This document shows positions 50,142-58,935 of a stretch of DNA of 64,000 nt, in pieces. Under the pieces are notes generated by a model. The model was not told the origin of the DNA. It worked only from the letters and a program-made list of their open reading frames with translations, and did not search any database. Origin of the DNA: Caecitellus pseudoparvulus (Eukaryota; Bigyra: Bicosoecida); contig CBFFRQ010000046.1 of NCBI GenBank assembly GCA_965644315.1, forward strand, positions 1-64,000, in the 5' to 3' direction. The first letter of the stretch is position 1. Every line of letters starts with the position of its first letter. The translations under genes and the position numbers were made by a program.

Positions 50142-51776
50142 TCACTGCTGCTTGGCGTGGGCAGCGGGGGACCGTGCTGAGCGCAGCAGCGACCACGCCT
50201 TGGCAAAGTGCGAGCCGTCAAAGACGTATGCCGTCGCTGCAAACGCGCCAATCGCCACGACACCGACGGCGGTGTGCTGTGCCTTGGTGGTCAGAGCGGC
50301 AGACGCCAAGTCCGCACTGAACGGGTGTGTGCCCAGCCACAGGCCTGCTGCATGGCAAGCCGCCGAGGTGACAGCGGCCACGAGGAGGGTTTGCGGCGCC
50401 GGCAAGGCGTTCGCGAGAGACACGTCCACGTCAGGCCACGCAGCAAAGTGTTGGTGGATGTGCAGCGTGCTGCTGGCTGAGCGCAGCAGCATGTTCAGGG
50501 CGCCTGCGCCGATGAGGCCTGGCACGCCCAGACCCGCCGGCCCCACGGCGAGCCAGGCGGCGGCGCAGTAGGCGAGGGAAATGCACACCATGCGCAGGTT
50601 GAGGCGGAACAGCGTGGTCTGGGAGGCGGTTGCGAAGACGAACGCTTCCGTCATGCCATTCAGCGCCAGGGCAGCCACGTAGAGGCAGTAGAGTGCCAGC
50701 GCCTGGGGCACGGCGAGGCCCACCCACCGCCCAGGCAGTAGGAGCGACACGAGCACGCCAGTGAAGGGGGCGCCGAAGCAGGCGAATGTACACCCCACCA
50801 GCAGCACCAGGCGCAGGAGGGCGGCGAGGGTGGTCCAGGAGGCCTGCACGGCGTGGCGCGCGGACGGTCCCTGCTGCGCCGTCTGCAAGGCCAGGCGGCC
50901 GAACAGCGCCCGGCCCGCCTCTTCCAGCGGCTGGAACACCAGGCGTGGAGCCAGGGATCCCAGGTTTGTGACGACAGAGTAGACGCCTTTCTCTTGGCGT
51001 GAGGCAGTGGACACCAGCACCAGCCGGTCGCCCTCTGTCAGCAAGTGCTTCAGCACGCCCTGGCCCCAGAAGGCGCCGCCCAGCTGCAGGTGGGAAGCGA
51101 GAATGAAGTTCCCAAGAGTGCGTTCCTCAGTGGTCAGTGCACGAGGCAGCAAGCGCGACAGGACGCCGTCAGACGCTGCCCAGTGCAGGTACACCCCCAC
51201 CAGCACAGCAGCGTATGCGAGCTGCCCCACAGCGAAAGCCGAGGAAGCCAGGCCGAAGCCCAACACTGCGCCAGCCGTCGTGAGGGTCTTCGCGAAGATG
51301 GCGGCGCCCTCCGCGCGCACCCGCACGTCGAAGCGCAGGCTGCCTGCCGCCAGCACGTACGCCGGCTCGGTGAAGCACTCCACGATGGCTGCCAAGCCAA
51401 AGGCCAGGACAGTCGCCTGCTCTTCAGCGCTGCCTGCTCCCCGGCTGAACACGGTACATGCACCCGCGGCCAGGACACAGCCCAGGGGCGGCACGAGCCA
51501 GGCCAGGTTCACGAGGGACTGCGTGGCGCTGCTGGCCTGCTCCGTGTTGGAGCGCAGGGCGGTCAGGCGCACCCCCTCCCGAGCCAAGAACAACACAGTG
51601 CTCAGCAGCAGCTCCATGTCGTGTGCAGCGAAGCCCAGCACTTCTGCTTGCGTCCACCGCACGAGGGCGGTGTTCATGGCGAACGTCAGGAGGCGCTGGG
51701 CCAGCGTCATGGCCATGAGCAGCTTTGCGCCTTGGGCTGCCCTGCCCACCACAGAGGGCTGCTCCGAGGCAGGCAT
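50142..51776 (-). CDS. RFT1: RFT1 homologue (lipid-linked oligosaccharide flipping/N-glycosylation)
   Basis: ER polytopic protein needed for translocation of Man5GlcNAc2-PP-dolichol in N-glycosylation. 544 residues, single exon, ATG 51776. RFT1 landmarks include NTALVRWTQAEVLGFAAHDM followed by ELLLSTVLFLAREGVRLTAL, then the basic loop SLRFDVRVRAEGAAIFAKTL, and FWGQGVLKHLLTEGDRLVL with EKGVYSVVTNLGSLAPRLVF. About 12-14 hydrophobic helices are visible. It lies tail-to-tail with the CHD gene, stops 44 bp apart. Confidence 0.9.
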   Translation of the reverse strand: MPASEQPSVVGRAAQGAKLLMAMTLAQRLLTFAMNTALVRWTQAEVLGFAAHDMELLLSTVLFLAREGVRLTALRSNTEQASSATQSLVNLAWLVPPLGCVLAAGACTVFSRGAGSAEEQATVLAFGLAAIVECFTEPAYVLAAGSLRFDVRVRAEGAAIFAKTLTTAGAVLGFGLASSAFAVGQLAYAAVLVGVYLHWAASDGVLSRLLPRALTTEERTLGNFILASHLQLGGAFWGQGVLKHLLTEGDRLVLVSTASRQEKGVYSVVTNLGSLAPRLVFQPLEEAGRALFGRLALQTAQQGPSARHAVQASWTTLAALLRLVLLVGCTFACFGAPFTGVLVSLLLPGRWVGLAVPQALALYCLYVAALALNGMTEAFVFATASQTTLFRLNLRMVCISLAYCAAAWLAVGPAGLGVPGLIGAGALNMLLRSASSTLHIHQHFAAWPDVDVSLANALPAPQTLLVAAVTSAACHAAGLWLGTHPFSADLASAALTTKAQHTAVGVVAIGAFAATAYVFDGSHFAKAWSLLRSARSPAAHAKQQ

Positions 51777-52228
51777 GACAGGAAGGGGCTGAAGATGAAA
51801 TGGAGAATGATCTCGGACGTTGGATTAGCGGCCTTTGAGGTCAGGGAGGGCCTGCACTGGGACGCAAGTGAAAGGGGGAGTTTCACGCGCGTTTCGAGAA
51901 TCTGCCACTTGGCCTGGTTGCGTGCATTTTCAGTGCAGGCTGCGGGGCGTGCGTAAAGGTGACGAGGGCGAGAGAATAAAATTTTTCATTATTATTAACC
52001 TCCCTCTTTGCCAGGTAAAAAATGCTGTAACGGCGCAGTCCAAGGCTGCTCAGCGTGGACAAGGCTTGCACTGTCCTGACTGCAGTGCCCAAGGACAGCT
52101 GGGTAGGGGCTTGGAGGCAAGCAGCCGAAGCTTGTTCCGAATCTGAGCGGTCCATGGTGCACCAATGGTGTGTGTGTGTGAGAACTGGCAGGCACCCGGT
52201 GCACGCCCTTGTCGTGGGCTGTCTCCTG
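51777..52228. other. Intergenic region between RFT1 and the ARM-like gene
   Basis: Holds the RFT1 upstream region and the 3' region of the leftward ARM-like gene. An AT-rich patch (about 51975-52025) is visible. No gene or RNA recognised. Confidence 0.45.
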
Positions 52229-54202
52229 TCAGTGGGGCATTTCCTTGACTGCACTGCCAACTGGAGGCTTGCCAGCCGCCTCCTCGTCGTCGTCTTGGAG
52301 AGCCTTGGTGCGATCCGGCGATGTTGAGGTACGTTGGGCCAGCTGTAGCTGAGGTGGTGCCCCACTGGCCCACCATGCCAGGCGTGCCTCCCGCCAGGCG
52401 GCCAAGATGGCGGAGGCACTTTGCACCGCCTCCTCGCGGTGACTGGTCATGAGGGAGGCCACAGACGCAGATGCAGACTCCGCTTCTTGGTCTGAACAGG
52501 GTGGGAACATGGCTTGGAGCTCGGGCAGCAGTGGCGCCAGGGCTTCACTCAGGCCCTCGAGCCCTTGCCCAGCTGCATCGCTTGTAGCGGGAGCGCCCTC
52601 AACGAAACTGCCCAGCTGAGAAACAAGGGCTGCTGCACACAGGTGGACACTGTGCTGGGCGCTGCTCGCAGCGGGCTGCGATGCCTCCACGGATGGGCTG
52701 TGCTCTGGTGGCGGGGGTGATGAACGGAGCAAGTGAGCGACCGCTTCCAACGCAGCGCTTGCGCCACTCTGCGGCCCTGCATCCGAAGGCAGGCTGTCAT
52801 CATCATGCTGCGCCCACTGGAGGATGTCCATGCTGCCGTGAATGACAAAGGCCATTTCGGGGAGATCCCACAGAGATAGGTGCGGCGATTCAGGTTGACT
52901 CTCCAGTAAGTGACTCAGCGCAAGCACAGCTGAAGCGTGCTCCTGTGAGCCCGCAGCGCTGTCTGAAGTCACAGCACAAAGCGCCGCACAAGCCAAGGTC
53001 GTATCGTCTGCCCCCCACACGTCGTATGTGTCCTCGTCGCACAACAGCAGCCCCAGGGCATGCACTGCCTGCCTGCGGTGCTCAGCGGCAACGTCTGTCT
53101 GCAATGCATGCCACGCGAGAGCTTTATGGGCTCCAGCAGCTATGAGAGCGGCAGAGCACGGTCCAGGAGGGCTTGTCAGGTGACGCAGTAGGTCGCAAGC
53201 CGCCTCGCTCAGCCTCGACTGGGGGTCCTTCATGACACACACGCTCACCAGTTGCAAGAGGCACGGCATGGCACCGGCGCCACCACCATGCAGCCCCACT
53301 GCAGCCTTGTTCTGCGAGAGCGTCCGACTGACATATGCGGAGAGGGGGCCATCAGTGGGGACCGCAAAGAGCGCGCTGAGGGCCTGCAGCGCCATGGTAG
53401 CGGTCTCATCGCAGCCTTGCACCACCTGCCACGCGTGCACCTTGCCAGGGAGCGCGGCATCAACGAAGACCCTCCCGACCCCAATTGTGTACGAGCTCTG
53501 CATGCGCACTTGACTAAACCCAACGCTCTGGCCCCCTGCGCCCGAGGCAGCTCCTGCACGGTCCAGCTCTGTGCAACCTTGCACACCTCGTTGGATCATG
53601 CGAAGCAGCGTTTGAGAGCGGTGTCGGAGGAGAGCGTGATCCAGCGGGACCGCAAGTCTCTCCAAACGACTTGGACAGCACAGCTGCGGGATCAGAGCAG
53701 CGGTGAGCTGGTCAGATTCTTGGCTCTGCAAGATCCAGTGCAGAGCCCGCCCGCCAACTGGACTCCTGCCCAAACACTCGAAGAGCTGCCACAGAACATG
53801 GGAGTTTGGGCAGTCGCCGGCCAAGCTGGTCTGTGCACGCTCTTCGCCAAAGCTCTTCAGCAGTTTGTGGAATGCGTAGCTGCCGCACCACGGCGAGTTT
53901 TCGTGGGTCTCGGCGTGGGAAAGGCAAGCGGCAATAACCTGCAGCTCCAACGCAGTCTCTGGCTCACCGTCCTCGTTGTACGCCGGCGTAAAATCACACT
54001 CAAAGTACATCTCCAAGCACTGGGTGTTCAGGGTCCTCGTCACGACCTCGGCAGCCTGGGGGGACTGCTTCGCAGCGGCAACCATTGCTCGTAAGTGCGT
54101 CTCTCCTTCTCCTCGGCGTGCTGGGTCCATCATGGCTGCTGCATACTGCTTCCCGAGCTCTTCTGCTGCAATCACAGCCTGCTGACCGTGCTCCTTGGAC
54201 AT
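52229..54202 (-). CDS. Helical-repeat (ARM/HEAT-like) protein of unknown function, 657 aa
   Basis: Uninterrupted frame from ATG 54202. I do not recognise a named family. It is Ala/Leu-rich and organised as successive amphipathic helices typical of ARM/HEAT solenoids: QVIAACLSHAETHENSPWCG, CLLQLVSVCVMKDPQSRLSE, AACDLLRHLTSPPGPCSAAL, QAVHALGLLLCDEDTYDVWG. The last 150 residues are acidic, Ser-rich and probably disordered. No signal peptide or membrane span. The pattern recalls neurochondrin/ATXN10- or HSPBP1-type solenoids, but no diagnostic motif settles it. Divergent from eL22, whose start is 405 bp away. Confidence 0.6.
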   Translation of the reverse strand: MSKEHGQQAVIAAEELGKQYAAAMMDPARRGEGETHLRAMVAAAKQSPQAAEVVTRTLNTQCLEMYFECDFTPAYNEDGEPETALELQVIAACLSHAETHENSPWCGSYAFHKLLKSFGEERAQTSLAGDCPNSHVLWQLFECLGRSPVGGRALHWILQSQESDQLTAALIPQLCCPSRLERLAVPLDHALLRHRSQTLLRMIQRGVQGCTELDRAGAASGAGGQSVGFSQVRMQSSYTIGVGRVFVDAALPGKVHAWQVVQGCDETATMALQALSALFAVPTDGPLSAYVSRTLSQNKAAVGLHGGGAGAMPCLLQLVSVCVMKDPQSRLSEAACDLLRHLTSPPGPCSAALIAAGAHKALAWHALQTDVAAEHRRQAVHALGLLLCDEDTYDVWGADDTTLACAALCAVTSDSAAGSQEHASAVLALSHLLESQPESPHLSLWDLPEMAFVIHGSMDILQWAQHDDDSLPSDAGPQSGASAALEAVAHLLRSSPPPPEHSPSVEASQPAASSAQHSVHLCAAALVSQLGSFVEGAPATSDAAGQGLEGLSEALAPLLPELQAMFPPCSDQEAESASASVASLMTSHREEAVQSASAILAAWREARLAWWASGAPPQLQLAQRTSTSPDRTKALQDDDEEAAGKPPVGSAVKEMPH

Positions 54203-54607
54203 ATCTACGGGATGTGTCGGTGAAAATGCAGGAAGTGCGGCGGGGCAGCCTGCAAGTGACGGGAGGCATGCGGGTCATGGTTTGGCGTGTTGGCTGGTGT
54301 CGGTTTCTGGGTCTCACGCACGCGCAAAAGACAGACTAGGACAGGAATGGAGGTCAAACTCAATCTACGAATTAACATTCGTCATAGTTAACACTTCTGT
54401 GCACTTATTTTGCTGTGCAATCCTTGTGCTGGGGTTTTGCCATGCACGCTTATGATTCGTTCCGCGAATGATGTACTCTTCCGTCGCGGATCAAACGTGC
54501 ACACGCGCAGTACTTTCCAATGACCACCTCGCATTCCTGCCCCCACCACTGGATCTTGTGTCGTGCAAGCTTGCTCTGTTCGCAAATCCTCCCACCTCTC
54601 TGTCAAA
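54203..54607. promoter_or_regulatory. Divergent intergenic region: ARM-like (-) / eL22 (+)
   Basis: 405 bp, AT-richer around 54355-54470 than the adjacent genes. It must contain the strong promoter expected for a ribosomal-protein gene. No pyrimidine start tract or other motif was convincingly identified. Confidence 0.4.
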
Positions 54608-55330
54608 ATGGCTGCTCGTGGCGTGAGTTTCGTGCTTCGGCGTTTTCCTGCTGCAGCAGGCGAGCTTTGCGCCTGACATTGGCAGACCCTGACATCCATT
54701 GCCCTCCAACCGTGACTCACACAGAAGGCTCGCAACTCCACCTTCACCGTGGACTGCTCTGCTCCCGTGGATCGCACCGTCCTCGTGACCTCTGAGTTCG
54801 TGAGTCCGCCGAGCCTGGCCGCCGCAGCTGGCGCTGCCCCGCATTGCTGACAGCTCGCTGGCTGCCGTTCACGCACGCCTTGCTTGGTATGCTTGCGTCC
54901 ACAGGCCGATTTCCTGAAGGCGAACATCAAGGTCGCCGGCAAGGCAGGCAACCTGGGCGATGCCGGTGCGTGCAGGCCAGCTTCAGGCAGGGCTGGTGTG
55001 TCAGATTCCGCACTGTCTCTGGCTTGCCCTCTTTCCACAGTGACCGTGACCAGCACCTCCTCCACCGTCACCGTGACCTCCAACCTGGTCACCAAGGACA
55101 ACGCTGCTGTGGCTGCTGTCAGCAAGCGCTACCTGCGCGTGCGTAGCTGCGGTGTGGCCCGTTTGTGGTGAGCCGCCACCCTGTGCCCTCGCCTCTCTGT
55201 GCAGTACCTGACCAAGAAGTACATTGCCAAGGAGTCCCTGCTGGAGTACCTGCGCGTCCTGGCTGATGGCCCCAACGGCTACAAGATCACCTTCTACAAC
55301 CTCGACGACGAGGAGGAGGAGGAGGAGTAA
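54608..55330 (+). CDS. RPL22: Cytosolic ribosomal protein eL22
   Basis: Large-subunit ribosomal protein. Five exons read from clean GT-AG sites and phase: 54608-54622, 54725-54799, 54905-54965, 55041-55138 and 55205-55330, giving 124 residues, the normal size. Blocks: STFTVDCSAPVD (human 'KFTLDCTHPVED'), ADFLKANIKVAGKAGNLG, VTVTSNLVTKDNAAVAAVSK, KRYLRYLTKKYIAKESLLEY, and a short acidic Glu tail, as in animal and plant eL22. It is the most intron-rich small gene here, with introns of 66-105 nt and a 15-bp first exon (MAARG). The stop is about 13 bp from the stop of the convergent glycine-zipper gene. Confidence 0.95.
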
Positions 55331-55343
55331 GCGGACTGCGAGC

Positions 55344-56385
55344 TCATCTCCCGGCACCTGCATTGGCGAGGCTGTGTCAGTGGGCACCGTGCGGTGGCAG
55401 GCCCAGCCTTCTCCCCTCCCCCTCCCCACTTCGCGCTCCCGCTTGCGTCCCGTATGTTGCCACCAGGGCTTGTCTCTGGACTGGTCCAGCCTCCCCCCAA
55501 TGCAGCCTTGCCCTCGCCCCCCTCTCACCTCCCGTGCGACTCACCAAAGTACTCCGAGGCGCTGAAGCCTTCGTCGACAGTACCCTGAGCGGCTTCCAGC
55601 TCCTGCCGGTACTGCGTCCGTCGCTGGCGCACGGCACGAGGGCGTGGTGTGTGCTGCGAGGCACCTTCGCCTGACCAGCGGTCTGAGGTGCCGGGCCTGA
55701 CGTCATGGCCAGCCTCCAGGGCAGCGGCTTCTGCCTGGCGAGCATCTGAGCGAGCCTTCTGATACCGGGTCTCACTGGGCGATGCTCCGATCTCAAACAC
55801 CCCCGCTGTGTGCGCGAAGGTGGGGGAATCAGCTGATGCAGGCGTTGCGGCAGCGTTTCACGCCACGCACCTCGGGCCAAGTCTCGCATGGCTGGCCGTC
55901 CCCACAGCTGCGCCCCGATAAACCCCCCACCAGACATTCCACCTGCATGTGTGCATGAAAATTGCGCCTCGTTCGACTCGGTCGCGCAGCTGGCGCCCCC
56001 ACCCTCGCAACTCACACAAAGTGCCCATGAGCAGCTCATTCCTGCCCCAGCTGCTCGGGGCCATGCCAGCCCTTCCTGCGCAAGGAGGTAAGGCCAGTGT
56101 GTACTTGCGAGACCAAGCTCTGTTGGGAACAGGTGAACTCACGCAGCCCATAGAACCCCAGCACCCCAACGGCGGTGCCGGACAGCATGCCGATGAAGCC
56201 TCCAGTCCACCTGCGCAGCGAGGACAGGCTGCGTCACTTGCCACGCACAGCGGTGACAGTGCTCGCTGCAGCACGCACAGCTGCCTCCTCGTGTCTGCTA
56301 CTTGCTTGTACGCTTCCTTGTCCAGGCGATCAGCCATGCTCTCTGACCGTGCCTGCGCTGCAGGCGTTGCGGCAGTGCGCGACAT
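55344..56385 (-). CDS. Small glycine-zipper membrane protein, five exons, unknown family
   Basis: Exons by GT-AG sites with consistent phase: 56279-56337 (or to 56385 if the upstream ATG is used), 56143-56210, 55871-55942, 55545-55805 and 55344-55357. The product is 157 residues from ATG 56337 (173 from ATG 56385). Residues 21-43 form one hydrophobic segment (WTGGFIGMLSGTAVGVLGFY) created by splicing at both ends. Next comes GMSGGGFIGAQLWGRPAMRD, a second Gly-rich segment, then a charged Ala/Arg/Glu-rich C-terminal half. Gx3G spacing suggests helix packing in an organelle or ER membrane. I cannot name the family. That four junctions all preserve frame and leave a plausible protein supports it being real. 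Confidence 0.55.
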
Positions 56386-56926
56386 GGTGCTGACTTCGGC
56401 TGAGGTTGGTGTCGGAAGAGTCTGGTGTACCCTGATAAGCTGCCCAGCGTGGGCGGAGAGGAATTTTGAGTGTTACTCTTGGTGTTTGTGGATTGTGCTT
56501 CGGCTTGCATTCTGCAGCGGGGCCGCTGCCCCTCTTTGCGAGGTCAGTGCCGCAACAGGCTTTTCGACGCGCCATGCCAGAGCCTGCCCACCGCTGCCCA
56601 GCAGCGGTGTCCAAGTCTCAAAGACGATACGTGCGCGGGGGATAGGCTGCGCATGTCGGTGTTGCTCGGCGAGCTCGGGTGGGTTCAGGGCAGCCCAAGC
56701 AAAGTGCAGGGCGGCGGAGGAGCGCGAAACGCAGCAAGGCTTCCGAGGCAGGCGTCGGCGTGGCAAGCACCAGCCACGGTGAAAGTTGATGCCAGGCTGG
56801 TGCAATGTGCTGGGCGGCCACGGTTGTGAAGTTGCTGCCTGCTGGTTTGCCACGCAGCAGCGCCCACTGTGCTGGAGCTCGTGACACATACACACAACTG
56901 CCCGCTTCTGTGTTGCAGGGCAATGT

Positions 56927-58240
56927 CTATGGAGCCGCTGCCTGGTGGGCAGCACCACCAGGCGTGGCCTTCGGGGCAGGGCTGACTTCGGCTGGCAGCT
57001 GCAGCTGCAGTGCGCAGAAGCTGGCGCCCGGGGCAATACTTTGGAAAGCGGAAGGCTGCCCCGGCTGCAGCACCAGCAGCGCACTGCCACCCACTGCAAC
57101 CCACGGCCCAGACCAAGCCATCGCCGCAGGTTCCAGGGCCTGCGCTCCCCGTGTCCGCAGCTGTTCCACATCCGTGTCGTGGCACAGGATGAACAGCACC
57201 TGGGCCCCCGCCTTGGCACACTCCCCCACGAAGGCAGCCCCTTCCTCCGCCACACAGTCCTCAAGCACCAACACGCCGAAGCACAGCGGCACGGTGCCGG
57301 CGGAAGAGGGGCACAGCACCTCGTCGACCGCGCAGAAGCGACTGCCTTGCACTTGGAGGGCGGGGGTGCCGCCGCCCAGTGTCACTGTCCCACCGCCACG
57401 CCGCCGCAGTACACTGAGGCCCCACTCGCCGCTCGCCCCAGCTGCCTCCGGTCGCGCGCCTGCCACGGGAAACGCCTCGAAGTGACTGCCATCTAACAAC
57501 GGCCCCACTAGCCCGCTGCCCCCCAAGCACACGGCAGGGTCCCCACCCCCCTGCACTCCCTGCAGCAGGCGGTGCAAGCCAGCGTGGTGGCGAATGCCGG
57601 TGGCGGGCACCCTGCCCAGCACCAAGCGAGGCAGCAGCACCATGCCCACAGGGCTGGTACTGGCGGATGCAGAGGCTGCCGCAGCCATCAGGTGCGAGCA
57701 AGCTGCGGGGTCCTGCAACAAGGCCAGCAGGATGGAGTGCTGCGGCGAGCAGCTGGTGCTGGAGGTGGCAGCCAGCGGGGCTGCAGGTGTCTCCAAACTG
57801 CCCCCGATGCGCAGGTCAGCGAGTGCCGACACAACGGCGTCTTCCAAAGATGCAGTCGTGGTGGCCGCGGCTGCCATGCTTGTCAGCACGTCCAACGCTG
57901 TGGTCTCCTGAGAAGACAGTGCTGCGCCAGTCGAGGGGGCAGCTGGTGAGGCAGCTGCCGCCGCACTGGATTGAACAGCTTTGCTGAGGACAGGCGCAAA
58001 GTCTTGAATGAAAGTGGTCTGGTGTTGAGGGGCGTGCCGTGCCCCAATCACCGTCGCGCTTGCAAAGGGCAACTCGTCCTTCGCTTTGTCTGCCGTTTCA
58101 CCCGCGTTTTGCGGGACCCGCAACCGGCGTGGCTGGTCCCCACCCCCTGCGGCCATGGCGTTCAGATCCCACAGCTCCTCATGAAAGACGCGAAATGCAG
58201 TCTGTAGCAGGGGGTGCACTGCAAGGCGAGTTTTTATCGT
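56927..58240 (-). CDS. Uncharacterised protein (partial model), Ala/Ser-rich
   Basis: A long - frame ending at 56927. The first ATG inside it is 58156, but residues upstream (RVFHEELWDLN) also look protein-like. A likely acceptor (gccttgcag) near 58222 suggests a further 5' exon not located. The first half is low-complexity Ala/Ser. The second half has compact folds such as LLPRLVLGRVPATGIRHHAG, LCFGVLVLEDCVAEEGAAFV and AGAQVLFILCHDTDVEQL. The latter loosely recalls carbon-nitrogen hydrolase strands, but the catalytic Glu-Lys-Cys triad was not identified. Additional 3' exons (56600-56920) are possible. Function unknown. Confidence 0.45.
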   Translation of the reverse strand, partial: TIKTRLAVHPLLQTAFRVFHEELWDLNAMAAGGGDQPRRLRVPQNAGETADKAKDELPFASATVIGARHAPQHQTTFIQDFAPVLSKAVQSSAAAAASPAAPSTGAALSSQETTALDVLTSMAAAATTTASLEDAVVSALADLRIGGSLETPAAPLAATSSTSCSPQHSILLALLQDPAACSHLMAAAASASASTSPVGMVLLPRLVLGRVPATGIRHHAGLHRLLQGVQGGGDPAVCLGGSGLVGPLLDGSHFEAFPVAGARPEAAGASGEWGLSVLRRRGGGTVTLGGGTPALQVQGSRFCAVDEVLCPSSAGTVPLCFGVLVLEDCVAEEGAAFVGECAKAGAQVLFILCHDTDVEQLRTRGAQALEPAAMAWSGPWVAVGGSALLVLQPGQPSAFQSIAPGASFCALQLQLPAEVSPAPKATPGGAAHQAAAP

Positions 58241-58935
58241 TTTAGAGGGATTTGTTGATGGCCGAGCACTGTCGTAGGGCCAGTGTGCTTGCCTGATCAC
58301 CCACAACCTCAGGCCAGGAGCACTGGCTGCAGCTCTGACCGCAGACCAATTCCCCAATCTTGTCTAGCCCGCAACATAGCCCTTGTTTCTTCGCTGCTCT
58401 GCCTCTTTCCTTGGCGCACCTGCTCCTTGCGGCGGCTGGTCGCACGGGCGCGTGTGTGGGGGCGCGGCCGTTTTCGCAGCCGCCAGCAACAACCACCCCT
58501 AGTCGCCCTGGGCCAAACTGGATCCACACCGTGCCGCTCTGCCTTATCATTCAGGGGTGATAGTTGCACTTGAAGAGGGCGCGTCGTGTCGCAACTGCGG
58601 CATGCACATCTCCCGGGTGTCTGGCAGCACCCCAAGCACCTGAGAGGAAACCTGACATCGAGGAGGGGCAGATCAATACTGCAGGCATATTTAACTGCAC
58701 TAGCCAGGTCAAGCTAGAGAGGGACACAGTTTGAGTTGCCGGGCCGCCCTGCGTCTCTCGAGGTGCGGTCGTAGCACCAAAGGGTAACTTCGGGCCGGGT
58801 GCGGAACTTGAACAACCATGGGCAAACGAAGAAGGCGAGGCAAGGGAGTTTCAGACCACATGTCTGGAACTTCGTGGGCATCAAGTCCATCCCGTGAGGA
58901 TTCCACAGTGCGAGCCTCAGAGGTAAGTGTGTAGC
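58241..58935. other. Upstream region of the membrane-ankyrin gene
   Basis: No independent gene supported. A short + frame starting at ATG 58818 (MGKRRRRGKGVSDHMSGTSW) ends exactly at a consensus gtaagt donor near 58923 and could be a 5' exon of the next gene. The best acceptor (58994) would put it out of phase, so it is left unassigned. Confidence 0.4.

Noticed and set aside
56927-58156. Carbon-nitrogen hydrolase (nitrilase) domain
   Set aside because: Only one loosely similar strand region; the Glu-Lys-Cys catalytic triad is not found.
58818-58923. 5' exon MGKRRRRGKG... for the membrane-ankyrin gene
   Set aside because: The donor is good, but joining to the best acceptor (58994) shifts the frame to an immediate stop.
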